From the NCBI GenBank assembly GCA_024695315.1, contig JAILIJ010000149.1, positions 1-13,338 of the forward strand: a stretch of DNA of 13,338 bases. The letters run 5' to 3'. Positions 6,997 to 13,338 of the stretch are shown here, piece by piece. This stretch comes from Bacteroidaceae bacterium (lineage in GTDB: Bacteria > Bacteroidota > Bacteroidia > Bacteroidales > Bacteroidaceae). A program made the position numbers and the translations under genes. The notes beneath the pieces were generated by a model that was given only the letters and a program-made list of their open reading frames with translations, did not search any database and was not told where the DNA came from. The stretch's first letter is position 1; every line of letters starts with the position of its first letter.

Positions 6997-7047
6997 ATAG
7001 CATACTTGTTTCAAAAATTATTAGTATTTTTACGTTATATGAGTTGA

Positions 7048-7079
7048 TAGCACAAAATTATTATATATTAGGACAAAAT
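7048..7079 (+). promoter_or_regulatory. Candidate AraC-type operator upstream of the regulator gene
   Basis: TAGCACAAAAT (7048-7058) and TAGGACAAAAT (7069-7079) are direct repeats 21 bp apart, two helical turns, the geometry typical of AraC-family sites. The downstream repeat ends 12 bases before the -7 box at 7092, where a -33 element would lie. No TTTG is present there, which fits an activator-dependent promoter. Related repeats lie upstream of the next gene. Confidence 0.5.
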
Positions 7080-7091
7080 AAAATATTTTAT

Positions 7092-7099
7092 TATCTTTG
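7092..7099 (+). promoter_or_regulatory. -7 promoter element for the araC-family gene
   Basis: TATCTTTG matches TAnnTTTG fully. No -33 TTTG stands at the expected distance. Transcription would begin near 7106. A purine-rich agagga at 7115-7120 lies eight bases before the ATG at 7129 and supports that start. Confidence 0.6.
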
Positions 7100-7128
7100 C
7101 ACCAAACAAAAAAAAGAGGATTTTTTCT

Positions 7129-7992
7129 ATGGGCACAGATATGAATATTCTTGACTTATTGGTATTGAATCTTGGCTATGTCGAGTCTCATCGTACGTGG
7201 ACGGTGAAGGGTCTTGCATCTCCATTTGCTCGTATATACTATGTAGAAAAAGGACATGGCTGGATAACGCTTCCTTCGGGAAAGTTTGAAGTTACTCCTG
7301 GACATCTATATCTTGTGCCAGCCTTTGTGACCCATAGTTATGTGTGTGACCCAGGTTCTGGTCTTTATTATCTTTTCGTATATGAAGAGTTGAAGAATCA
7401 GGTTGACCTTTTTGATATGTATGATTTCCCTTTTGAAGTACCAGTTGAAGATGATGCTCTATTTTTGTTTAGGTATTTTTGTCGCACATTTCCAGATTTG
7501 GCTCTGCGTCTTGAACGCTCAGACCCACAAGGGTATGATAATCATGAATCTTTTGCGATGTTTGCAAAAAGGTATCGAGGAATGCATACATACGAAAGGA
7601 TTCAACTTAGGGGTATGGTATATATTGTATTCTCAAAGTTTATCAATGGTGCTAAGCCTAAGATGTGGACTGAGGATACGCGCATACAGAAGGTCCTAAA
7701 GTATATACAGGCGCATTTGGAAGAAGAGATAAATGTGGATTCACTTGCCGATGTCGCATGTTTGACTACTCCTTATCTGATTAGGCAGTTTAAGCAGAGT
7801 ATTGGAATGGCACCTTTGCAGTACATTACCCATAAGAAGTTGGAAAAGGCCCAGCTTTTGCTTGTGACGGATTATCGTTCTGTGCAGGAAATAGCGCATT
7901 CTGTAGGATATACTGATGGGTCCTATTTTATACGACTTTTTAAGAAAAAAATAGGTATGACCCCTCAGGAGTATAGGACAAAAATGCGATAA
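7129..7992 (+). CDS. AraC-family transcriptional regulator with N-terminal cupin-type sensor domain
   Basis: 287 residues. The N-terminal half (about 25-90) reads as an AraC-type cupin ligand-binding domain, with ARIYYVEKGHGWITLPSG and VTPGHLYLVPAFVTHSY. The C-terminal 100 residues are a two-helix-turn-helix AraC DNA-binding domain. The first HTH is about 203-224 (INVDSLADVACLTTPYLIRQ) and the second about 251-272 (SVQEIAHSVGYTDGSYFIRL), ending KKKIGMTPQEYR, the family signature. The ATG at 7129 is preferred because of the purine-rich site before it; 7141 is possible. Candidate operators lie upstream of this gene and of the following FadL-like gene, so it may control itself and that transporter. 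A third TAGGACAAAA sits over its last codons (7974). The effector is not predictable; it may be a sugar or a small hydrophobic compound. Confidence 0.93.
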   Translation: MGTDMNILDLLVLNLGYVESHRTWTVKGLASPFARIYYVEKGHGWITLPSGKFEVTPGHLYLVPAFVTHSYVCDPGSGLYYLFVYEELKNQVDLFDMYDFPFEVPVEDDALFLFRYFCRTFPDLALRLERSDPQGYDNHESFAMFAKRYRGMHTYERIQLRGMVYIVFSKFINGAKPKMWTEDTRIQKVLKYIQAHLEEEINVDSLADVACLTTPYLIRQFKQSIGMAPLQYITHKKLEKAQLLLVTDYRSVQEIAHSVGYTDGSYFIRLFKKKIGMTPQEYRTKMR

Positions 7993-8021
7993 TGATATGT
8001 GATGTTTTTTCAATATCAAAT

Positions 8022-8054
8022 TAGGACTTTCCTTTTTTGATTGTAGGACAAAAT
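8022..8054 (+). promoter_or_regulatory. Candidate AraC-type operator upstream of the FadL-like gene
   Basis: TAGGAC occurs at 8022-8027 and 8044-8049, 22 bp apart in direct orientation. The second copy extends to TAGGACAAAAT, the same 11-mer as at 7069-7079, and runs into the short inverted repeat gacaa-aa-ttgtc. It lies about 65 bases upstream of the -7 box at 8120, a plausible activator position. Confidence 0.45.
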
Positions 8055-8096
8055 TGTCGTTTTTTAGTCTTTATGTGTATTTTTTATTAGATAAAA

Positions 8097-8127
8097 TTTA
8101 TCGGGAAAACTTTTATCCATACCTTTG
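8097..8127 (+). promoter_or_regulatory. Promoter for the FadL/OmpP1-like gene
   Basis: TACCTTTG at 8120-8127 matches TAnnTTTG. TTTA stands 19 bases upstream at 8097-8100, three of four bases of TTTG. The start site near 8134 lies inside the longer open frame that begins at 8054, which argues against that upstream start. Confidence 0.55.
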
Positions 8128-8209
8128 GCACGGTTTTAAGAATTCTGGTCTTGAACTTCTTGTTTTTTCAAGGATTAAGACTTTACTATTACTTTTAACA
8201 ATGTCAATT

Positions 8210-9592
8210 ATGAAGAAAACATTTATTGCATCACTTGTTTTTGTGACTGCTACATCAGTAAATGCTGGTGGTCTCCTTACAAATACTAATCAGAGCGCTT
8301 CGTTTCTACGTAATCCAAGCCGTGATGCGGTTATAGATATAGATGGAGTTTATACAAATCCAGCAGGTATAGCTTTCCTGAACAAGGGTTTCCATCTTGG
8401 TCTTACTGTACAAAATGCTAAGCAGAGTAGAGATGTGAATACATCTTTCTTGGGATTGGCGCAGAACTTGAATTACCTTGGTGAGAGTTCAAGAAAATAT
8501 CATGGAAATGCTACAGCTCCTGTTGTGCCAAGTTTTCAGGCTGCATACGTGTGGGATAAGTGGACTTTGAGCGCTTCTCTTGCTATCACAGGTGGTGGCG
8601 GTAAGTGTGAATTTGAAAATGGTATCGGGTCTTTTGAGGTACCTTACTCTATGATTCCTAGTATGCTTCAGGCTGCCGGTGTTACATCAGCAAATGCCTA
8701 TTCTATGGATATGTATATGAAGGGACGTCAGTATTATTGGGGTTTCCAGGTAGGAGGTACATATAAGGTTAATGAACATTTGGCTGTTGCTTTGGGAGTA
8801 CGTACAGTATATGCTACTGCTAATTATAATGGATATGTGAAGGATATAACTGCATATAATGTGTCTGCTGCAGGTGCTACTTCTTTGCCACTAGATTTGA
8901 CTTCATATAATATTTCTATGGATACAGATCAGTCTGGAATAGGCTTCACACCTGTTATTGGAGTTGACTGGAAGATAAATGAGAAGTGGAATCTTGCTGC
9001 TAAATATGAGTTCAAGACAAGAATGCGTCTAAAGAATGATACAAAGGAAATTCAGTATCCTACAAATCCAAGCATTAAGGCAGTTGCTCAAAATGTTATT
9101 GGGCTTTATGACGAGGATGTTACAACTGAGGTTAAAGAAGATATTCCTGGTACTTTGACTTTGGGTGCTCAGTACTCTCCAATCAAGGAAGTTCGTATAA
9201 ATGCTGGTTTCCATTATTATGACGATACGCACGCAACACGTTCTGGAGACAAACACAAGACAATTGATAGTGGAACTAAGGAAATTACTGCTGGAGTAGA
9301 GTGGGATGCTATACCTATGCTTACTGTCAGCGCAGGATACCAGAGAACAATGTACGACCTTTCAGACGAGTACATGAATGATATTAGTTTCAATAATACA
9401 AGTAATCTTTTCGGATGTGGCGCTCGTATTAATCTAAGTGAAAAGATAAATGTTGACCTTGGTTATATGGTAAATTTCTATGAGGATAAGACTGTGACAC
9501 AGGAGAACTATCTTGGTTCTGGATATGCACGTAAAGACACATATTCTCGCAAGAATCGAGTGTTCGCAGTAGGGGTGAACTTTGCATTCTAA
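8210..9592 (+). CDS. FadL/OmpP1/TodX-family outer-membrane transporter
   Basis: 460 residues from the ATG at 8210. The signal peptide is MKKTFIASLVFVTATSVNA, with cleavage before GG. The frame is open back to 8054, but the promoter lies inside that extension and the signal peptide fits 8210 (8201, MSIMKK, is also possible). Mature features of the FadL/OmpP1 family are an N-terminal segment, the conserved NPAGIAFL around residues 50-57, repeated amphipathic strands with aromatic girdle residues (WDKWTLSASLAITGGGGK, WKINEKWNLAAKYEF, YSPIKEVRINAGFHYY) and a last strand ending VGVNFAF with terminal Phe. FadL proteins let hydrophobic molecules such as fatty acids or aromatics cross the outer membrane by lateral diffusion. 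The true substrate here is unknown. It lies downstream of the AraC-type gene on the same strand and is probably controlled by it. A terminator follows. Confidence 0.9.
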   Translation: MKKTFIASLVFVTATSVNAGGLLTNTNQSASFLRNPSRDAVIDIDGVYTNPAGIAFLNKGFHLGLTVQNAKQSRDVNTSFLGLAQNLNYLGESSRKYHGNATAPVVPSFQAAYVWDKWTLSASLAITGGGGKCEFENGIGSFEVPYSMIPSMLQAAGVTSANAYSMDMYMKGRQYYWGFQVGGTYKVNEHLAVALGVRTVYATANYNGYVKDITAYNVSAAGATSLPLDLTSYNISMDTDQSGIGFTPVIGVDWKINEKWNLAAKYEFKTRMRLKNDTKEIQYPTNPSIKAVAQNVIGLYDEDVTTEVKEDIPGTLTLGAQYSPIKEVRINAGFHYYDDTHATRSGDKHKTIDSGTKEITAGVEWDAIPMLTVSAGYQRTMYDLSDEYMNDISFNNTSNLFGCGARINLSEKINVDLGYMVNFYEDKTVTQENYLGSGYARKDTYSRKNRVFAVGVNFAF

Positions 9593-9655
9593 CAGTAATC
9601 AGGTGAATATTGTTATATACACTACATAATCTTTAGTCTCATGCTAATATGAGTA

Positions 9656-9687
9656 GGGGTAAGAATATTTTCTTACCCCCTTTTTTT
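9656..9687 (+). terminator. Intrinsic terminator after the FadL-like gene
   Basis: Perfect ten-base arms ggggtaagaa (9656-9665) and ttcttacccc (9670-9679) enclose a four-base loop. One C and seven T follow. Confidence 0.92.
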
Positions 9688-9696
9688 GCCTTTTTC

Positions 9697-9728
9697 TTTG
9701 GTATGTAAATTGATTCTTATTATCTTTG
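9697..9728 (+). promoter_or_regulatory. Promoter for the nucleoside phosphorylase gene
   Basis: TTTG at 9697-9700, a 20-base gap and TATCTTTG at 9721-9728 are a full match to the Bacteroidetes consensus. The start site would be near 9735, about 50 bases before the ATG. Confidence 0.75.
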
Positions 9729-9786
9729 TAAATAAACTTGTGCGAAGGTAAAGCCTTCCGTATTGACACTTAAATATATTTTGCGT

Positions 9787-10659
9787 ATGAAAAAGTATTT
9801 TGCTCCTTCTGAGCTTATTATAAATGAGGATGGGTCTGTTTTTCATCTACATGTACGACCTGAACAGTTGGCACATAAGGTTATTCTTGTTGGTGATCCT
9901 GGCAGGGTACCGTTAGTTGCATCTCATTTTGAAACAAAGGAATGTGATATACAAAGTCGTGAGTTCCGTACAATTACGGGCACATATAAAGGAAAGCGCA
10001 TATCTGTTGTTTCAACTGGTATTGGGTGTGATAATATTGATATTGTCATGAATGAACTCGATGCCTTAGTAAATATAGATTTTAATACCCGCGAGGAAAA
10101 GGATAAATTAACTTCACTTGAGCTTGTGCGAGTTGGAACTTGTGGAGGTCTGCAGCCATATACTCCAACTGGAACTTTTGTGCTTTCCGAGAAAAGCATA
10201 GGTTTCGATGGACTTCTTAATTTTTATGCTGGTCGTAATGAGGTCTGTGACTTAGAGTTTGAAAAGGCATTTAAGGAACACATGAATTGGAATCCGCTTC
10301 TTTGTGCACCGTATGTTATAGATGCTAATCCGGAGCTTACAAACCGTATTGCAGGCACAGAGTGCGTGAAAGGAGTAACGATAGCTTGTGGCGGATTCTT
10401 TGGTCCTCAAGGACGTGAACTTCGTATTCCACTTGCTGATCCTAAACAGAATGAGAAGGTGGAAAATTTCGAATATAATGGCTATCGAATCACGAATTTC
10501 GAGATGGAGAGTTCAGCGCTTGCAGGTTTAGCAAGGCTTCTTGGTCATCGTGCAACAACGGTCTGTATGGTTATTGCCAATCGTCTTGCAAAGGAGGCTA
10601 ATACTGGCTATAAGGGTACTATCGATAACCTTATCAAGCTAGTTGTCGAGAGAATTTAA
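9787..10659 (+). CDS. udp: Nucleoside phosphorylase, uridine phosphorylase type
   Basis: 290 residues from the ATG at 9787; an upstream TTG at 9763 would add eight residues with no family support. The NP-I fold is recognisable from GDPGR at 36-40 (phosphate-binding loop), SREFRTITGTYKGKRISVVSTGIG at 57-80, LVRVGTCGG at 113-121 and NFEMESSALAGLA at 237-249, where the Glu-Met-Glu contacts ribose. GPQGRE at 206-211 resembles the uracil-binding Gln/Arg segment of uridine phosphorylases. The reaction is nucleoside plus phosphate to base plus ribose-1-phosphate, in pyrimidine salvage in the cytoplasm. It is somewhat longer than E. coli Udp (about 253 residues), with an N-terminal extension and an insertion near 98-112. 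It has its own promoter and terminator, so it is a single-gene unit. Uridine is the best-guess substrate; another nucleoside is possible. Confidence 0.88.
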   Translation: MKKYFAPSELIINEDGSVFHLHVRPEQLAHKVILVGDPGRVPLVASHFETKECDIQSREFRTITGTYKGKRISVVSTGIGCDNIDIVMNELDALVNIDFNTREEKDKLTSLELVRVGTCGGLQPYTPTGTFVLSEKSIGFDGLLNFYAGRNEVCDLEFEKAFKEHMNWNPLLCAPYVIDANPELTNRIAGTECVKGVTIACGGFFGPQGRELRIPLADPKQNEKVENFEYNGYRITNFEMESSALAGLARLLGHRATTVCMVIANRLAKEANTGYKGTIDNLIKLVVERI

Positions 10660-10740
10660 TTTTGAGTTTGAGGAGTGTATAGGGGGCTATTAATTTAATT
10701 ATTATTAAATAAATATTACCCCATTAAAAACTATATTTCA

Positions 10741-10779
10741 TCGAGATGCTATTGTAAAATGGCATCTCGAATGTTTTTT
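10741..10779 (+). terminator. Intrinsic terminator after udp
   Basis: Thirteen-base arms 10741-10753 and 10758-10770, with one G-U pair, enclose the loop gtaa and are followed by atg and six T. Confidence 0.88.
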
Positions 10780-10842
10780 GTTGACACAATCCAAAAATGG
10801 AGTTAAAAATATACTCTTCTGACTACTTATCGTAAAAAACAA

Positions 10843-10865
10843 AAAAAGCACGTCAAAAAGCACGT
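10843..10865. repeat. Short direct repeat aaaaagcacgt, two copies 12 bp apart
   Basis: Copies at 10843-10853 and 10855-10865 are identical over 11 bases. They sit about 20 bases from copy 2 of the TTCGTA repeat and resemble the reverse complement of the decamer unit (aaaaagcatc) of the 1161-1310 array. Confidence 0.7.
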
Positions 10866-10883
10866 ACTTTCTTACCCCACTTC

Positions 10884-10923
10884 CTTCGACAACGGTTCGT
10901 ATTACCTTCGTAATTCCTTCGTA
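10884..10923. repeat. Dispersed intergenic repeat, copy 2 (three TTCGTA boxes 11 bp apart)
   Basis: TTCGTA boxes are at 10896-10901, 10907-10912 and 10918-10923. The block 10884-10912 matches 1068-1096 at 28 of 29 bases. The five bases between boxes two and three differ from copy 1 (attcc against tcagg) while the box and its spacing are kept, suggesting the hexamer and its period are what matter. Confidence 0.8.
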
Positions 10924-11012
10924 TCAATTACTAATTTCTTCTTGTGATGAAAATCAAATTTTCTGTATAAAAAATCTATCTCCATCTCCTGAGGAAATCG
11001 GATGTTACGCAT
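10902..11012 (-). CDS. Possible small ORF, 36 residues, unknown
   Basis: Minus-strand frame from the ATG at 11012, beginning MRNIRFPQEMEIDFLY and ending in a basic stretch (KKKLVIDTKELRR) whose last codons lie within the TTCGTA repeat. It is charged, with no membrane segment or recognisable domain. The only support is a promoter-like pair just upstream (11031-11062) placing a transcription start about 12 bases before the ATG. It may equally be an untranslated RNA or chance. No upstream ribosome site is obvious. Confidence 0.2.
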   Translation of the reverse strand: MRNIRFPQEMEIDFLYRKFDFHHKKKLVIDTKELRR

Positions 11013-11030
11013 TGTAGTCAAATGAATATA

Positions 11031-11062
11031 CAAATATAACACATTTGTCAACGATTTGCAAG
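11031..11062 (-). promoter_or_regulatory. Possible minus-strand promoter in the udp-kduI spacer
   Basis: On the minus strand CTTG (plus 11059-11062), a 20-base gap and TATATTTG (plus 11031-11038) fit the Bacteroidetes pattern with one mismatch. A transcript from it would cross copy 2 of the TTCGTA repeat. Confidence 0.35.
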
Positions 11063-11540
11063 TTTTTGATCTTTGGAAACGAAACATTTAAGAAAGTTTA
11101 ACTCTTAAAGTGTAAGCGCATGATAAGATAGTATAAGTGTTCTGCTCCATATCCTTTATTTTTTATTTTTCTGTACTTTTTTGGAATAGGGATATCATAC
11201 AATCTGATTATTATTTTTTCCTGAACTCGCGTATATTTAAATTTACATATTTCCATCTCATTTTTCAAGAGTTAAAACCTGTTTTTTTATAGCTCGTCAG
11301 CTATGAAATACGAAGTTGCCAAAGTGTTATTGAAAAAGGTAGGGTGGGGAAAATCCTCCTATTTTCTCTATATTTTTAGCATAATATGTAAAGTTGGTAG
11401 AAAATTGGAAAGATGTTTATATGTATGCTAATGAGCAAACTTTGAAAAAATGGAATTGTCAAATTGTTTTTTAGGGATAAATACGTAGGTCTAATTATGT
11501 CAGTTTCGTAACTGGTATACATATTAAAGTATCAAAAATG

Positions 11541-11577
11541 AAAAAGCCATCTAACCTTTCGGAAAGATGGCTTTTTT
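11541..11577 (-). terminator. Terminator after kduI, possibly bidirectional
   Basis: Arms gccatct (11546-11552) and agatggc (11565-11571) are flanked by five A on the left and six T on the right, so both strands end in a U-run. It lies 17 bases past the kduI stop. Confidence 0.88.
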
Positions 11578-11593
11578 GTATATTAAAAACAAA

Positions 11594-12601
11594 TTATCGG
11601 ATGTCAATAACAGGAATGTTATCCTTGTCATTATAGTAGAGGTTCTCGCCAGCCATACCCCAAATGAAAGTATAGTAGTAAGTACCTGCTGCAGCGTGCA
11701 TAGACCACTCTGGAGACATGATAGCCTGCTCGTTGTGGAGCCAAACGTTACGGCTCTCCTGTGGCTGACCCATTACGTGAGAGATAGTCTGTGTCTCTGG
11801 GAGGTTGAAATAGTAATAAGCCTCTATACGACGTCCGTGAGTGTGAGGTGGCATAGTGTTCCAAACAGCTCCTGGATTGAGCTGAGTGAGACCGAGCTGA
11901 AGCTGGCATGGACCCTCTTCGAGAACGTCATTAACGATGAGCTTGTAAACTGTACGGTTGTTAGCCTCTTCCGTTGTTCCTACAGGTCCCCAAACAGCAG
12001 CCTTGAGCGAACCCTTACGACCGTCAAGTGTAATCCATTGAGTCTTGTAGTGTTGGTGTGCTGTTGCTGAGTTGAGATAGAACTTCGCTGGGTTCTTAGG
12101 ATCCTTAGAACGGAACTCTACACTCTTATTTACATCCTTATCCTTACCTACGTGACCGCGGCCAACATAAAGAGCCTCCTTTGGAGAAAGAGCATATTCC
12201 TTACCGTCAACGATAACATATCCTTCGCCCTGTCCGCAGTTCACGATACCGATCTCACGGTTGTAAAGGAAATATTTCTCCTTGATAGTCTTATCTACAT
12301 CAAGACCGAGCTCCCAGAAGTTTTCCAATTTCAAAGTCTTTGTTACAGGCATTGCTCCACCAAAGATGAATCTGTCGTAGTGTGAGTAAGTAAGAAGGAT
12401 AGAGTCAGCTTCCATAACCTTCTCCATTACGAAGCGCTCGCGAAGAGTCTTAGTGTCATAATGCTTTACATCCTCAGGATGACAAGCAGTTTGAAAACGT
12501 ACGTGCTGATTGCCGACGAAGCGGTCTGCTTCCTGAGCATTAGCTGTAAAAGTGGCAGCAACGAGTGCTGCAAGTGCTACAATCTTTTTCATATTTTTCA
12601 T
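11594..12601 (-). CDS. kduI: 5-keto-4-deoxyuronate isomerase (KduI) with an apparent signal peptide
   Basis: 335 residues against 278 for E. coli KduI. Residues 1-22 (MKNMKKIVALAALVAATFTA, then NA before QEAD) look like a cleavable signal peptide. The rest follows the KduI family closely: LRERFVMEKVMEAD at 53-66, GGAMPVTKT at 81-89, REIGIVNCG at 115-123, ALYVGRG at 143-149, WNTMPPHTHGRR at 247-258, HVMGQPQESR at 275-284 and FIWGMAGEN at 312-320. The zinc ligands H253, H255, E260 and H302 keep the same spacing as H196, H198, E203 and H245 of E. coli. KduI isomerises 4-deoxy-L-threo-5-hexosulose uronate, derived from unsaturated uronates released by pectin or glycosaminoglycan lyases, to the diketo form taken on by KduD. 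It starts one base after the EIIC-like gene ends, so the two are co-transcribed and probably translationally coupled. Export, if real, would be unusual, as this enzyme normally acts in the cytoplasm. Confidence 0.94.
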   Translation of the reverse strand: MKNMKKIVALAALVAATFTANAQEADRFVGNQHVRFQTACHPEDVKHYDTKTLRERFVMEKVMEADSILLTYSHYDRFIFGGAMPVTKTLKLENFWELGLDVDKTIKEKYFLYNREIGIVNCGQGEGYVIVDGKEYALSPKEALYVGRGHVGKDKDVNKSVEFRSKDPKNPAKFYLNSATAHQHYKTQWITLDGRKGSLKAAVWGPVGTTEEANNRTVYKLIVNDVLEEGPCQLQLGLTQLNPGAVWNTMPPHTHGRRIEAYYYFNLPETQTISHVMGQPQESRNVWLHNEQAIMSPEWSMHAAAGTYYYTFIWGMAGENLYYNDKDNIPVIDIR

Positions 12602-12602
12602 A

Positions 12603-13338
12603 TTATTTGTTATTCATTTTTCTGTTCCAAACAAGAAGTACGAGTGTAAGTACTGTTAGAATACCTGCGCCGATGTACTTTAGATACTCCATACATCCAT
12701 AGATGAGGAATGCGATTGGAGATGAAGCGAAGTCGAGTGAACCAGCTGAGAATCCTTCTGGCACCTTAACGGCAGCGTCGTCTGGGTGTGCTGCTGATAC
12801 TGTCTGTGCTGCGCTTGTAAAGTCCTTTGACATCCAAGTAACGAAGTAAAGACCGATAGCCATTACTACAAGTCCAACGATAAAGCTCTTTACAACATTT
12901 CCTTTTGTATATGGGAGAACCATTACGAAAACGTAGAACATACCTGCAAGACTAGCAAGAGGCAAGAATTGGTTGCCTGGGAGTGCAACAGCAAGTACGA
13001 GAGTTACAGGAATGAGAAGAAGGCTCACGATGAGTGTTGTTGGATGACCGATTACGAGTGCAGGAGACATACCGATGTAAAACTCCTTCTTGTCTCCGAA
13101 CTTCTTAGCGATGAGTTCGCGAGTAGCCTCAGAAATAGGCTTGAGTCCTTCGATGAAGAGGCTTGTGATACGTGGGATAAGTTCCATAACGGCACCCATC
13201 TTGATACCGAGTCCGAGTGTTGCAGGAATGTTGTCAACAAGTTCTTGACCATCCTTACATGCGAGACATCCGATGATAATGCCGATGATGACACCGAGGA
13301 AAAGAGGTTCGCCGAAGAGACCGAACTTCTTCTTCATG
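12603..13338 (-). CDS. Galactitol-type EIIC permease (GatC family), C-terminal half, 5' end beyond window
   Basis: 244 codons are visible from a Met at 13337 to the TAA at 12605-12603. E. coli GatC is about 450 residues, and this Met aligns near its middle (the RKFGPFGEP segment), so the true start lies outside the window. Matching landmarks are KKFGLFGEPLFLGVIIGIIIG, LIPRITSLFIEGLKPIS, IGMSPALVIGHPTT and LPGNQFLPLASLAG. There are about five or six hydrophobic membrane segments, with an extracytoplasmic-looking Ala/Asp-rich loop around 172-200, and the chain ends in basic NRKMNNK. The family moves sugars across the inner membrane, classically with EIIA and EIIB phosphoryl carriers. PTS sugar systems are uncommon in Bacteroidetes, and here the neighbour is kduI, so a uronate-type substrate and a PTS-independent mode are plausible but unproven. 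Confidence 0.85.
   Translation of the reverse strand, partial: MKKKFGLFGEPLFLGVIIGIIIGCLACKDGQELVDNIPATLGLGIKMGAVMELIPRITSLFIEGLKPISEATRELIAKKFGDKKEFYIGMSPALVIGHPTTLIVSLLLIPVTLVLAVALPGNQFLPLASLAGMFYVFVMVLPYTKGNVVKSFIVGLVVMAIGLYFVTWMSKDFTSAAQTVSAAHPDDAAVKVPEGFSAGSLDFASSPIAFLIYGCMEYLKYIGAGILTVLTLVLLVWNRKMNNK

Larger units (their letters stand above)
10660..11593. other. Gene-free spacer between udp and kduI
   Basis: About 930 bases between two convergent genes. It holds the udp terminator (10741-10779), a 12-bp-period pair of aaaaagcacgt (10843-10865), copy 2 of the TTCGTA repeat (10884-10923), a possible minus-strand promoter and 36-codon ORF (10902-11062), a small perfect hairpin with arms atagct and agctat (11289-11304), and the kduI terminator (11541-11577). 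The rest is plain AT-rich DNA in which I see no further structure. For convergent genes the gap is large. Confidence 0.7.

Noticed and set aside
8054..8209. N-terminal extension of the FadL-like protein
   Set aside because: The frame is open, but the promoter -7 box (8120-8127) lies inside it, and a clean signal peptide starts at 8210.
11289..11304. Terminator at the perfect six-base hairpin
   Set aside because: The T-run lies before the stem on the plus strand and there is none after it on the minus strand, so it does not have terminator polarity.
11303..11431. Plus-strand ORF of 42 codons beginning MKYEVAKVLLKKVG
   Set aside because: Protein-like in composition, but there is no promoter box, no ribosome site and no recognisable family; chance is the simpler reading in AT-rich DNA.
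11567..12070. Long plus-strand open frame opposite kduI (167 codons)
   Set aside because: It is the antisense shadow of a strongly conserved gene, and its start overlaps the kduI terminator.

Overview
The window looks like chromosome of a member of the Bacteroidales, most likely a Prevotella-type genome. Protein families point that way, and so do several upstream regions carrying the Bacteroidetes promoter pattern (TTTG about 19-21 bases before TAnnTTTG). Ribosome binding sites are weak, and intergenic DNA is long and AT-rich. The assignment is by pattern only; no search was run.

Layout: (1) 1-894, minus strand: a cobalamin-ring methyltransferase (CobJ/CbiH type) running into the start of a precorrin-8X methylmutase (CbiC/CobH) domain, cut by the window edge. 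(2) 895-1905: a 1-kb gene-free stretch with a dispersed repeat (three TTCGTA boxes 11 bp apart) and a 15-unit decamer array with a T-tract every 10 bp, then a promoter and a long A-rich leader. (3) 1906-4740, plus: a nitrogen-uptake set of small outer-membrane porin, P-II signal protein and ammonium channel, with a strong intercistronic stem-loop. (4) 5026-6933, plus: rfbA (dTDP-sugar synthesis) and a tRNA-dihydrouridine synthase, with a promoter before and a terminator after. (5) 7129-9592, plus: an AraC-family regulator and a FadL/OmpP1-type outer-membrane transporter. Similar TAGGAC-type direct repeats lie upstream of both genes, suggesting autoregulation and control of the transporter. (6) 9787-10659, plus: a uridine-phosphorylase-type nucleoside phosphorylase with its own promoter and terminator. 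(7) 10660-11593: a second gene-free stretch with another copy of the TTCGTA repeat and a possible minus-strand promoter with a tiny ORF. (8) 11594-13338, minus: kduI, carrying an apparent signal peptide, one base downstream of the C-terminal half of a galactitol-type EIIC permease; the pair looks like uronate catabolism and transport.

I see no CRISPR array, insertion sequence, rRNA or tRNA. No clear new multi-gene system is evident. The most interesting points are the apparently exported KduI coupled to an EIIC-like permease, the AraC operator pattern, and the two helically phased intergenic repeats.
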